Made by a program: the position numbers and the translations under genes. From JAIQET01 sp035542575 (GTDB lineage: Bacteria; Acidobacteriota; Terriglobia; Terriglobales; Acidobacteriaceae): 64,000 nucleotides of DNA. Position 1 is the stretch's first letter. Every line of letters begins with the position of its first letter. Under the pieces are notes generated by a model. That model saw nothing but the letters and a program-made list of their open reading frames with translations, did no database searches and was not told the DNA's origin. Below, in pieces: positions 25,554-32,728 of this stretch. The stretch lies in the NCBI GenBank assembly GCA_035542575.1, contig DATKLE010000100.1:67715-131714 (forward strand), in the 5' to 3' direction.

Positions 25554-26459
25554 ATGTCCGGCACTGGAGAACGTTTCGAACGCGCGGTCGCCATCATGGC
25601 TCGCCTGCGTGCCCCTGGCGGTTGCCCTTGGGACCGCGAGCAGACCTTTGATTCCATCAAGCCCTACACTCTGGAAGAAGCCTACGAAGTCCTTGAAGCC
25701 ATCGACAACCGCGACTGGCAGGAGTTGACCGGGGAGTTGGGTGACCTGCTGCTGCAGGTGCTGTTCTACGCGGAGATGGCGAAAGAGCAGGGGACGTTTT
25801 CCATCGACGATGTGCTGGACCGCCTCTCCAACAAACTCGTAGATCGCCATCCTCACGTGTTCGGCGATGTGAAGGCGGAGACTCCGGCCGATGTTCTGCG
25901 GAATTGGGAAGCGCTGAAAGCAGAAGAAAAGAAAAAGCGGCTGGAAGCGGGCGGGGGCAAGGCGGCGAAACAGGAGGGCCCATCGGAATCGGTTCTAGCC
26001 GGTGTTTCCAGCGCGATTCCGGCCCTCCTTGAAGCCTACAAATTGAGTTCACGCGCGGCGCATGTGGGTTTCGATTGGCCCAACGTCGAGGGACTGTTCG
26101 AAAAACTGCACGAGGAAACCGCGGAATTGCGCGAGCAACTCCAGGAGTTTCCCGCGCCGGGCCCGCGGCCCCTGGCGCGCGGGGTGGCGGGGGCAGGACG
26201 GCAGCCTGTGCCGCAGGACCTCCGCGAACGCCTCGACGACGAGGTTGGAGACTTGCTCTTCGTGCTGGTCAACATCGCCCGCTACCTTGCGCTCGACCCG
26301 GAGTCGGCTCTCAAGAAAACGAATCGCAAATTCAAACGGCGGTTCCAATGGATGGAGGAGCAGCTACAAGCCTCCGGCCGCAGCCCGCAGCAAGCCTCCA
26401 TGGAGGAACTGGAATCGTTATGGCAACGGGCCAAGCAACAGGAGCGGGGAAACGGGTGA
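25554..26459 (+). CDS. mazG: Nucleoside triphosphate pyrophosphohydrolase MazG
   Basis: 301 residues. MazG hydrolyses NTPs to NMP and PPi, removing aberrant nucleotides. The first MazG domain opens LRAPGGCPWDREQTFDSIKP and carries the metal-binding EEAYEVLEAI ... ELTGELGDLLLQVLFYAEMA. The second has FEKLHEETAELREQL ... RLDDEVGDLLFVLVNIARYL. Between these acidic motifs of the second domain lies a Pro/Gly/Arg-rich insert (about residues 201-222, GPRPLARGVAGAGRQPVPQ) that lengthens the protein beyond the usual 260-280. The GTG of the next gene overlaps its TGA, so the two are translationally coupled. Confidence 0.93.
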   Translation: MSGTGERFERAVAIMARLRAPGGCPWDREQTFDSIKPYTLEEAYEVLEAIDNRDWQELTGELGDLLLQVLFYAEMAKEQGTFSIDDVLDRLSNKLVDRHPHVFGDVKAETPADVLRNWEALKAEEKKKRLEAGGGKAAKQEGPSESVLAGVSSAIPALLEAYKLSSRAAHVGFDWPNVEGLFEKLHEETAELREQLQEFPAPGPRPLARGVAGAGRQPVPQDLRERLDDEVGDLLFVLVNIARYLALDPESALKKTNRKFKRRFQWMEEQLQASGRSPQQASMEELESLWQRAKQQERGNG

Positions 26460-27217
26460 ACCCCGATTCAATCTTGATCCGCAAGTGCCACGCCCTGGAG
26501 GAGATGCGCGCCTGCGTGGCGCTGCAAAAAGAGGTTTGGAATTTCACGGATATTGAACTGGTTCCCTTACGCTTGTTCGTCGTGGCCGAACGCGTGGGTG
26601 GCCAGGTCATGGGAGCATTTGAGGGCGGTGAACTGGTGGGCTTTGCCTTCGCCATCCCGGGCTTCCGCGCGGGCCATTCGTATCTCTATTCGCATATGCT
26701 GGCGGTGCGCAAGGGCTATCGGGACGCGGGGTTGGGACGGCGGCTGAAGCTGTTCCAGCGCGAGGACGCCCTCGCCCGCGGCTTTGAGCTGATGGAGTGG
26801 ACGTTCGACCCCCTGGAGATCAAGAATGCCTATCTTAACGTTGAGAAGCTGGGCGCCATTGCGCGCCGCTACCACGTCAACCAGTACGGAATCACCTCGT
26901 CGCCCTTGCAGGGGGGCCTGCCCACCGACCGCCTGGTCGCGGAGTGGTGGCTGAAGTCCAAGCGGGTGGAAAGCGTGCTCGGTGACAAACCCAGGCCCCC
27001 ATTCAAGACGGCACAAACGATTTCCGTGCCGGCCCAGATTTACGAGTGGAAAGCTTCTCCTGCCACTCGCGACCGCGCCAAGGAGGTGCAGGACCGCAAT
27101 CGCCCGCGGTTTCAGCAGGCCTTTGCCGAAGGTTTGGCAGTGCTGGGCTATGGGTGCGACCAGGCGGGCAACGGGACCTTCCTTCTGGGGCGATGGGATG
27201 AGGCCTGGAGCTACTGA
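26456..27217 (+). CDS. GNAT-family acyltransferase (COG3375-like)
   Basis: 253 residues starting GTG (VNPDSILIRKCHALEEMRAC), overlapping the mazG TGA in a GTGA junction with AGGAG about 11 nt upstream; the frame runs open to 26075 only as a mazG shadow. GNAT features: VMGAFEGGELVGFAFAIPGF, YSHMLAVRKGYRDAGLGRRL (acyl-CoA loop RxxGxG/A) and LMEWTFDPLEIKNAYLNVEK. It is followed after 74 bp by an OSBS/N-acylamino-acid racemase-like gene. In Geobacillus an analogous pair (GNAT succinyltransferase plus N-succinylamino-acid racemase) converts D- to L-amino acids; I infer a similar role here. No desuccinylase is in the window. Confidence 0.8.
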   Translation: MNPDSILIRKCHALEEMRACVALQKEVWNFTDIELVPLRLFVVAERVGGQVMGAFEGGELVGFAFAIPGFRAGHSYLYSHMLAVRKGYRDAGLGRRLKLFQREDALARGFELMEWTFDPLEIKNAYLNVEKLGAIARRYHVNQYGITSSPLQGGLPTDRLVAEWWLKSKRVESVLGDKPRPPFKTAQTISVPAQIYEWKASPATRDRAKEVQDRNRPRFQQAFAEGLAVLGYGCDQAGNGTFLLGRWDEAWSY

Positions 27218-27224
27218 GTCATTG

Positions 27225-27257
27225 ATTGTTGACATTTGATTGTCAAATGTAAACAAT
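27225..27257. promoter_or_regulatory. AT-rich dyad between GNAT and racemase genes
   Basis: ATTGTTGACATTTGA and TCAAATGTAAACAAT form 15-bp arms with one mismatch around a 3-nt centre, only 8 bp after the GNAT stop and 35 bp before the next ATG. No U-tract follows. Either an operator for the racemase gene or an RNA hairpin; its AT content is far below that of the surroundings in GC terms. Confidence 0.5.
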
Positions 27258-27291
27258 CCTTCCCCTCGTTCAACAATCAACAACTTCTGCA

Positions 27292-28410
27292 ATGAAGATT
27301 GAAGCCATCACTTTGCGTGAGATTCAGATGCCGCTCGTCCATTTTTTCGAGACGAGCTTTGGCCGCACCTACAGCCGCCGCATCTTGCTGGTCACCGCCC
27401 ACTGCGAAGGGGTGGAGGGCTGGGGTGAGTGCGTTGCCGGTGAAGACCCTTTCTACAGCGCTGAGTGGGCGGAAACTGCCTGGCCGACCATCAAGCATTA
27501 CCTGGCGCCAGCAGTGCTGGGTCGCGACCTGGCCGCGGCCCGGGAGAGTGTTCCCCTCATAGCGCGGGTACGCGGCCACCGCATGGCCAAGAGTGCGGTC
27601 GAGAACGCCCTCTGGGACGCCGAGGCCCGACAGAAGCAACTGCCCCTGTGGAAGCTGCTGGGGGGCACCCAACGCGAGATTCCCTGTGGCGTCTCCATCG
27701 GGATTCAGGACTCCATCGAGCAACTGCTGGAAAAGATTCAAGTCGAGCTTGCGGCGGGGTATCGGCGCATCAAGGTCAAGGTCAAGCCGGGCTGGGACGT
27801 GAACGTGCTGGAACGAATCCGCGCCCGCTGGTCGGACATCATGCTGAGTTGCGACGCCAACTCAGCCTATACGCTGGATGAAATGGAGCATCTGCGCCGG
27901 TTCGATCAGTTCAATCTGCTCATGATCGAACAGCCGCTGTGGAACGACGATATTTATTACCATGCGCGCCTGCAACGTGAGCTGCGGACAGCTATCTGCC
28001 TCGACGAATCCATCCGGCATGCGCGCGATGCGGCCGCCGCAATCGAGACCGGCGCCTGCCGCATCATCAACATCAAGGTCGGCCGCGTAGGTGGCTTCAC
28101 CGAGGCCAGGAAAGTCCATGACGTCTGCCGGCAGAACAAAATTCCGGTGTGGTGCGGGGGGATGCTGGAGTCCGGGATCGGCCGCGCTCACAACATCGCC
28201 CTGTCTACCCTGGAGAATTTTCGTCTGCCCGGGGACGTCTCCGCTTCCAAACGCTATTGGAAGGAAGACATCATCGAGCCCGAGGTCGAGGTGACCGCGC
28301 AGGGAACAATCATCATTCGCGACGAACCCGGCACGGGGTACCGCCTGCGCGAAGACCTGATTGAGAAGCTCACGGTGCGGAAAGAGACGATCCGCGCCGC
28401 TGGGAAATGA
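27292..28410 (+). CDS. o-Succinylbenzoate synthase / N-acylamino-acid racemase family enzyme
   Basis: 372 residues of the enolase superfamily (muconate-lactonising subgroup). Catalytic features are all present: KxK-type motif IKVKVKPGWD (K163 the likely base), metal ligands D188 (SCDANSAY), E213 (MIEQPL), D238 (CLDES), and the opposite-face Lys K262 (NIKVGRVGG). GGMLESGIGRAHNIALSTLE is a family signature. The capping domain opens IEAITLREIQMPLVHFFETS. The family includes MenC and promiscuous N-succinylamino-acid racemases. No other menaquinone genes are near, whereas a GNAT gene is, so racemisation is favoured. The two roles can coexist in one protein. Confidence 0.85.
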   Translation: MKIEAITLREIQMPLVHFFETSFGRTYSRRILLVTAHCEGVEGWGECVAGEDPFYSAEWAETAWPTIKHYLAPAVLGRDLAAARESVPLIARVRGHRMAKSAVENALWDAEARQKQLPLWKLLGGTQREIPCGVSIGIQDSIEQLLEKIQVELAAGYRRIKVKVKPGWDVNVLERIRARWSDIMLSCDANSAYTLDEMEHLRRFDQFNLLMIEQPLWNDDIYYHARLQRELRTAICLDESIRHARDAAAAIETGACRIINIKVGRVGGFTEARKVHDVCRQNKIPVWCGGMLESGIGRAHNIALSTLENFRLPGDVSASKRYWKEDIIEPEVEVTAQGTIIIRDEPGTGYRLREDLIEKLTVRKETIRAAGK

Positions 28411-28421
28411 AAGCATTGAGC

Positions 28422-28473
28422 CGCAAAGTTCGCAAAGATCCTTTTCAAATACGGAACCTTTGCGAACTTCGCG
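28422..28473. repeat. Intergenic inverted repeat, family B (CGCAAAGTTCGCAAAG)
   Basis: CGCAAAGTTCGCAAAG (28422-28437) and CTTTGCGAACTTCGCG (28458-28473) are inverted copies with one mismatch. It lies between convergent genes. Related sequence occurs at 52480-52575 and 59915-59958. Confidence 0.7.
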
Positions 28474-28505
28474 ATTGGACAGGTTGTCGCCCCCCGCCCA
28501 CGAAA

Positions 28506-29399
28506 CTACTTCTGGTTCCCGTTGTGCGGCTGGTTCTCAGCCAGCTCAGCTACGTGCTTTTTCAGCAGATCAACACCTTGTGCAAAGGTGAGGTCCGGCG
28601 GCGCTGGCTGGAAGTCACTGGCGATCTCATTCGACTGGATCTTCAGGCTCTTGAACAGCAGGATCTTGCCGGTGAAATCAAGGCTCATGTGGCTGATTTC
28701 CCAGTGACCATCGCCCACATCAGCTTGCTCGACCAAGAAGTGCCCACCCTTGTCCAGGTGGCCGAGGATTCCCCAGCCGAAACTGACGTCCTTGAATAGT
28801 GTGCCGTCGATCTTGGCGATCCGGTTCCTATTGGCGTCGATAAGGATGTAGCCCTGCATCCCCGCAAGCACCTGTTCGGTGCGGGAGGGTGGATCGTACC
28901 TCGGATTGGGACGGAACTTCAGCCGCAGCAGTTCGTCTCCCGGCTTGCCGATCCCCGGTGCGCCCAGCTCCGTACCATCCGGTTCGTAAATAAAGGCGTC
29001 CGGCATGGCTTTTACGATGCGGTTGACACGGGCCTCGTCTTCCTTCTCCTGCTTGCGCTTGCGCTGCAGGGCCTGGGGGTCCTGCGCCATGCGCTCGAGC
29101 CGGCTGACTTCCGCCTCCCGCATCTTCGGGCCAATAGGTTTGCCATTTACGGCTATGAGCAGACCCGCCATGGCGTCGCGGGTCTCCACCATCAGCTTGG
29201 TCTGCGAGCCGTGAACTGTCTCCTTCATGTCGCAAAACATGAATTTCGAGCCGTTGGCAGACTGCTTCAGCTCATTCTCCACGGTATGGCGGACGAGGTC
29301 CGCGGGTGCGATGGAGGGCGCTTCGGAAGCCACCGCCGCCGCGGTTACCGCCATCGCGACAAGCCATGCCCCGACCGGTCGAATTGAGTTGAGCTTCAC
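28506..29399 (-). CDS. Secreted hypothetical protein
   Basis: 297 residues with a signal peptide (MKLNSIRPVGAWLVAMAVTA, cut near VASEA). The mature part begins with helical sequence, has a very charged stretch (LQRKRKQEKEDEARVNRIVK, about 108-127), and then a beta-rich half with IGKPGDELLRLKFRPNPRYD, QGYILIDANRNRIAKIDGTL and GWGILGHLDKGGHFLVEQAD. That second half resembles a LolA-like or outer-membrane-associated fold in pattern only; I cannot name the family. Likely periplasmic. Alone on its strand, between the racemase and bactofilin genes. Confidence 0.7.
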   Translation of the reverse strand: MKLNSIRPVGAWLVAMAVTAAAVASEAPSIAPADLVRHTVENELKQSANGSKFMFCDMKETVHGSQTKLMVETRDAMAGLLIAVNGKPIGPKMREAEVSRLERMAQDPQALQRKRKQEKEDEARVNRIVKAMPDAFIYEPDGTELGAPGIGKPGDELLRLKFRPNPRYDPPSRTEQVLAGMQGYILIDANRNRIAKIDGTLFKDVSFGWGILGHLDKGGHFLVEQADVGDGHWEISHMSLDFTGKILLFKSLKIQSNEIASDFQPAPPDLTFAQGVDLLKKHVAELAENQPHNGNQK

Positions 29400-29599
29400 G
29401 GCGTTTCTTGAGCCTTTCTAGTTTAGACGAGAAATTCCGGCAATGGAGTTGTAACATGCAAGCCGGGTCGCTTGCGCGCCGCCGGACAGGCTGGCCCGGC
29501 TTCATCGTTCGCTGTCACACCCGCAATTCGTCAAGATGATTTAGAATCCAGTATTCCCGCTTGATGTCCCGCGGTTAGTATGCCCAAGGAGGCTCGCTC

Positions 29600-30088
29600 A
29601 TGAATACACCTAGAACGCCGGAGTTTGCACACATTGGCCGGTCGGTCGTCATCAAGGGAGAACTGTCCGGCAGCGAGGACCTCTATGTGGATGGCCGGGT
29701 CGAAGGCACCATCGAGCTGCAGGGCAACCGCTTGATCATCGGCCCCAACGGACAGGTGCGGGCCAACGTCAACGCCAAAGGGGTTGTGGTGGAGGGCAAG
29801 CTGGATGGTAACATTCGGGCCAGCGAGCGGGCGGAGTTGAAGAAATCAGCCATCGCGGTGGGCGACATTTTCACTCAGCGCGTTTCCATTGAAGATGGCG
29901 CCTATTTCAAGGGCCGGGTTGACATCCAGCGGGAAACCGCCAAGCCCGAAATCAAAGCGGAAGTGAAGAGCGCGACCGCTCCGCCTGCGAGTGCTGCGGT
30001 ATCAGCGGGCACGGTCGTCTCCACCGGCAGCGGCTCATCCGGGAGCGCCGCGGACAAAACTCCCGTAACCGAGCCCAAAAAGGTTTGA
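29600..30088 (+). CDS. Bactofilin family cytoskeletal protein
   Basis: 162 residues; AGGAGG precedes the ATG by about 8 nt. Bactofilins polymerise into filaments beneath the inner membrane and act in cell shape, stalk or polar organisation. The right-handed beta-helix core is clear: IGRSVVIKGELSGSEDLYVD, GRVEGTIELQGNRLIIGPNG, VRANVNAKGVVVEGKLDGNI, RASERAELKKSAIAVGDIF. The C-terminal 50 residues are an Ala/Ser/Thr/Pro-rich tail without structure. The next gene, a methyltransferase, follows in the same direction after 72 bp. Confidence 0.92.
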   Translation: MNTPRTPEFAHIGRSVVIKGELSGSEDLYVDGRVEGTIELQGNRLIIGPNGQVRANVNAKGVVVEGKLDGNIRASERAELKKSAIAVGDIFTQRVSIEDGAYFKGRVDIQRETAKPEIKAEVKSATAPPASAAVSAGTVVSTGSGSSGSAADKTPVTEPKKV

Positions 30089-30160
30089 CCGGTTTCACTG
30101 AGCATGCCGCGGTATAGTTAACCTGCGGAGCTTTGTGCAGCCGGACGCCAGTGGATTGTG

Positions 30161-30886
30161 ATGGCATCCGTAACCAGCAGCTTCATGAAACTCTTTCGTG
30201 GATCATCGGCCGACGCCGGTCCGCTTAGCCGGGCTACGGCGGGGACGCAACGGCTCACGCGCCGCTCCAGCGGTCTGGCCGAATTGGCGCGCTCGCTGGC
30301 CTCGGAGGAGCCGCTGTGTGTCCTCGACCTGGGTTCGACCTCGCCCCACAATATCCGCTACATGACCGAGCGCGGACACAAGATCTACAGCGAAGACCTG
30401 CTGGTGGCCTCCACCGATCCCGCGCTCGCCAGCAAAGATGAGCAGGGCAATCCCATGCTCGACAGCAAGAAATTCCTGGCCGACAACCTGGTGTATCCGG
30501 CAGCGCACTTCGACCTGGTGCTGTGCTGGAACCTGGCTGACTACCTGGACGAGAGCCTGGTCAAGCCGGTTGTGGGACGCCTGTGGTCCATGCTCAAACC
30601 CGGGGGTATGTTGCTGGCCTTCTTCCACACCAAAGAAGCCGGGCCGGACGCACCCTGCTACCGCTACCATATCGTGGGTAAGGACACGCTGGAGATGCAG
30701 CACATCCAGGCCCGGCGCGAAGTGCGAAAAGGACCGACCGGCGCCGTCCACACCTCGATCGCAGGAGGCTTCCGCCTGCAGCGGGTGTTCAACAACCGCC
30801 ACATCGAAAACCTGTTCCGCGATTTCGCCTCCATCAAGTTCTTCCTTGCGCGAGATAATGTGCGCGAAGTCCTCGTGGTGCGTTAG
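30161..30886 (+). CDS. Class I SAM-dependent methyltransferase-like protein
   Basis: 241 residues from the ATG at 30161 (a GTG three bases before and a Met at 30185 are alternatives). Rossmann-type SAM site: PLCVLDLGSTSPHNIRYMTE (motif I, with DLGSTS rather than the usual DxGxG), then KIYSEDLLV, FDLVLCWNLADYLDESLVKP and LWSMLKPGGMLLAFFHTKEA. The N-terminal 45 residues are Ser/Arg-rich and not part of the fold. Substrate unknown. It lies just after the bactofilin gene and converges on a FAD-reductase gene 18 bp away. Confidence 0.72.
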   Translation: MASVTSSFMKLFRGSSADAGPLSRATAGTQRLTRRSSGLAELARSLASEEPLCVLDLGSTSPHNIRYMTERGHKIYSEDLLVASTDPALASKDEQGNPMLDSKKFLADNLVYPAAHFDLVLCWNLADYLDESLVKPVVGRLWSMLKPGGMLLAFFHTKEAGPDAPCYRYHIVGKDTLEMQHIQARREVRKGPTGAVHTSIAGGFRLQRVFNNRHIENLFRDFASIKFFLARDNVREVLVVR

Positions 30887-30904
30887 CGGCCCGCAACTGC
30901 ATCC

Positions 30905-31993
30905 CTAGCGTGTCTTGCTCACCAGATATTGGGTGATCGCGGGAGTATTCTCCAGCAGCAACAGCAGAGGCGCGCGCAACGCTCTGGGCAGGATCAGCAT
31001 TCGCCGGATTCTGGACGAAGTGCGGAAAACGCGAGCGAGCTGCCGGCGATAGCAGCGTTGATATTCGTCCCTCGCCTCTTGCTGGGAGATCTCCCCGCGA
31101 AAGAAGCGCGCCAGGCAACCCGCCGCCAGGGCGCCGCTGCGCAGGGCCAGCGAGATTCCATCGCCCACAAAGGGATCTACAAATCCCGCGGCATCACCGG
31201 TCATCAGGATTCCATCGCGTTCGGGCTGGGGATCGCGGAAGATGAGGGGTGAGGTGCTCACCGGTTCGCTCAGTGGCTGCCAATGACGGCTGCGCTCCCG
31301 AAGCGCAGGATGCTGGGTCAGGACTTCGGGAAGGGTGCTGGCGATCTCGACGCGCACCATGGCACAGGCGTTCACCCGTCCCGCGCCCTCCAGCCCGACG
31401 GGTTGTACGCCGCAGTAGCCGCCGTCGAAGAAATACAAATCCACCGAGGGGCTGGGGGAGCGCTCGGCAAAATGGCCCTTCACTCCGAGCCATTTCTCGC
31501 GGCGGTTGCCATTTTGGGGCGCGGACAGGTTCGACCAGCGGCCGGAGGCGTTGAGCACGGCACGAGCCTCGAATTCTCCAGCCGACGTCGCTACCCGGAA
31601 GGGGCCGGCGCCGGTGATACCATTCACTGTGGTTTGTTGACGCGCGTCAACGCCCGCGGCCGCCGCTGCGTCCCACAGGGCGGCGTCAAGGTCAAGCCGG
31701 GCAATGCTGGCGGCCGGGGGATGGATGACGGTCTCCAGCCTGCGGCCGTCGAGGAACAGTCGAGCCCGCGGAATGCGGACGGCATCACTCAGCAGGTTGC
31801 AGCGTGAGTCGAGCAGGGTCGCGAGCAATTCCAAGGATTCGGACGAGACAAACTCCCCGCAGACCTTGTGGCGGGGAAAGCGTCCCCGCTCCAGCAACAG
31901 CACGCGCGCGCCGCTGCGCGCAGCGGTGATCGCGGCAGAGGCGCCCGCCGGGCCTCCGCCGATTACCAGAAGATCGTAGGTCACCGCTTCCAC
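30905..31993 (-). CDS. FAD-dependent oxidoreductase, geranylgeranyl-reductase-like
   Basis: 362 residues from GTG 31993 (or GTG 31984, which overlaps the preceding TGA). FAD motif DLLVIGGGPAGASAAITAAR; PRHKVCGEFVSSESLELL is the characteristic loop of geranylgeranyl-reductase-like flavoenzymes; GILMTGDAAGFVDPFVGDGI is the second FAD signature. It overlaps the end of a methyltransferase gene by 13 nt, so the two are coupled. In other bacteria this pair often accompanies a type III polyketide synthase and modifies its product, but no PKS is present here. Confidence 0.82.
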   Translation of the reverse strand: MEAVTYDLLVIGGGPAGASAAITAARSGARVLLLERGRFPRHKVCGEFVSSESLELLATLLDSRCNLLSDAVRIPRARLFLDGRRLETVIHPPAASIARLDLDAALWDAAAAAGVDARQQTTVNGITGAGPFRVATSAGEFEARAVLNASGRWSNLSAPQNGNRREKWLGVKGHFAERSPSPSVDLYFFDGGYCGVQPVGLEGAGRVNACAMVRVEIASTLPEVLTQHPALRERSRHWQPLSEPVSTSPLIFRDPQPERDGILMTGDAAGFVDPFVGDGISLALRSGALAAGCLARFFRGEISQQEARDEYQRCYRRQLARVFRTSSRIRRMLILPRALRAPLLLLLENTPAITQYLVSKTR

Positions 31994-32646
31994 GCGATTG
32001 CACCCATGCGAAACAAATAATGGCGATAAATCTCCACCCGCGCCGCGCGCGTTTGCTCGAGCAGCATCCGCATCTCTGCCGGAGTATAGGCGGCCCGCAC
32101 CGAGGCCGGCGCGTCGTGGCGCGTCAGGCGGCTGCGATACAGAGGATAACCGGCGTACACCAAGGCCACGTGGAAGGGATGCCGGATCAGATCATTGATG
32201 AGGACGCCGACGCGGCAGACCCGCAGCGCCTCGTTGACGAAATTCTTGACCTCCTCCGGCGACAGATGGTGCATGAACAAGGCGCAGCCAACCAGATCAA
32301 AACTCGCTTCGGCGAACGGCAGCGCGAGGGCATCCGCGACAACCGAACGACCTCCATTGATCAGATGCGCCGGGGAACGGTCGAGCAAGGTGGTTTCCAA
32401 CTGCACGCCGCGACGCTGCAATCGTCGCTGCGTATGCGCGGGCACATCGCCGGAACCGGCAGCTACCTCCAGAAACGAGAGCGCGGTCACATCCAACTTG
32501 CGCGCGACCCGCTCCACCATCGAATACGTCGTGGCACTGCCGCCAAACCAGCGGTTGATCAAGCGCAGATCGGCCAGAGACTCGGCAATTTCGGCGGGAG
32601 TGCCGGCGTCTGTGTCGAGCAATTCGGGAGTGACGACCCTCTTCAT
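31981..32646 (-). CDS. SAM-dependent methyltransferase
   Basis: 221 residues from the ATG at 32646 (MKRVVTPELLDTDAGTPAEI); the frame extends to 32697 without support. Motif I is LSFLEVAAGSGDVPAHTQRR, then VVADALALPFAEASFDLVGC and LFMHHLSPEEVKNFVNEALR (post-motif II), as in UbiE/COQ5-type enzymes. The region LADLRLINRWFGG near the N-terminus is typical of methyltransferases next to geranylgeranyl-reductase-like genes. Coupled to the FAD gene by overlap; the ABC exporter gene ends 82 bp upstream on the same strand. Confidence 0.8.
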   Translation of the reverse strand: MKRVVTPELLDTDAGTPAEIAESLADLRLINRWFGGSATTYSMVERVARKLDVTALSFLEVAAGSGDVPAHTQRRLQRRGVQLETTLLDRSPAHLINGGRSVVADALALPFAEASFDLVGCALFMHHLSPEEVKNFVNEALRVCRVGVLINDLIRHPFHVALVYAGYPLYRSRLTRHDAPASVRAAYTPAEMRMLLEQTRAARVEIYRHYLFRMGAIAWKR

Positions 32647-32728
32647 CGCAGAAAAATGAGGCCACTGGCACACAAAGCACAACGAAGGTGCCCGCATTCC
32701 CCGGCATCCCCAGTGTCTTCCGTGGGTT

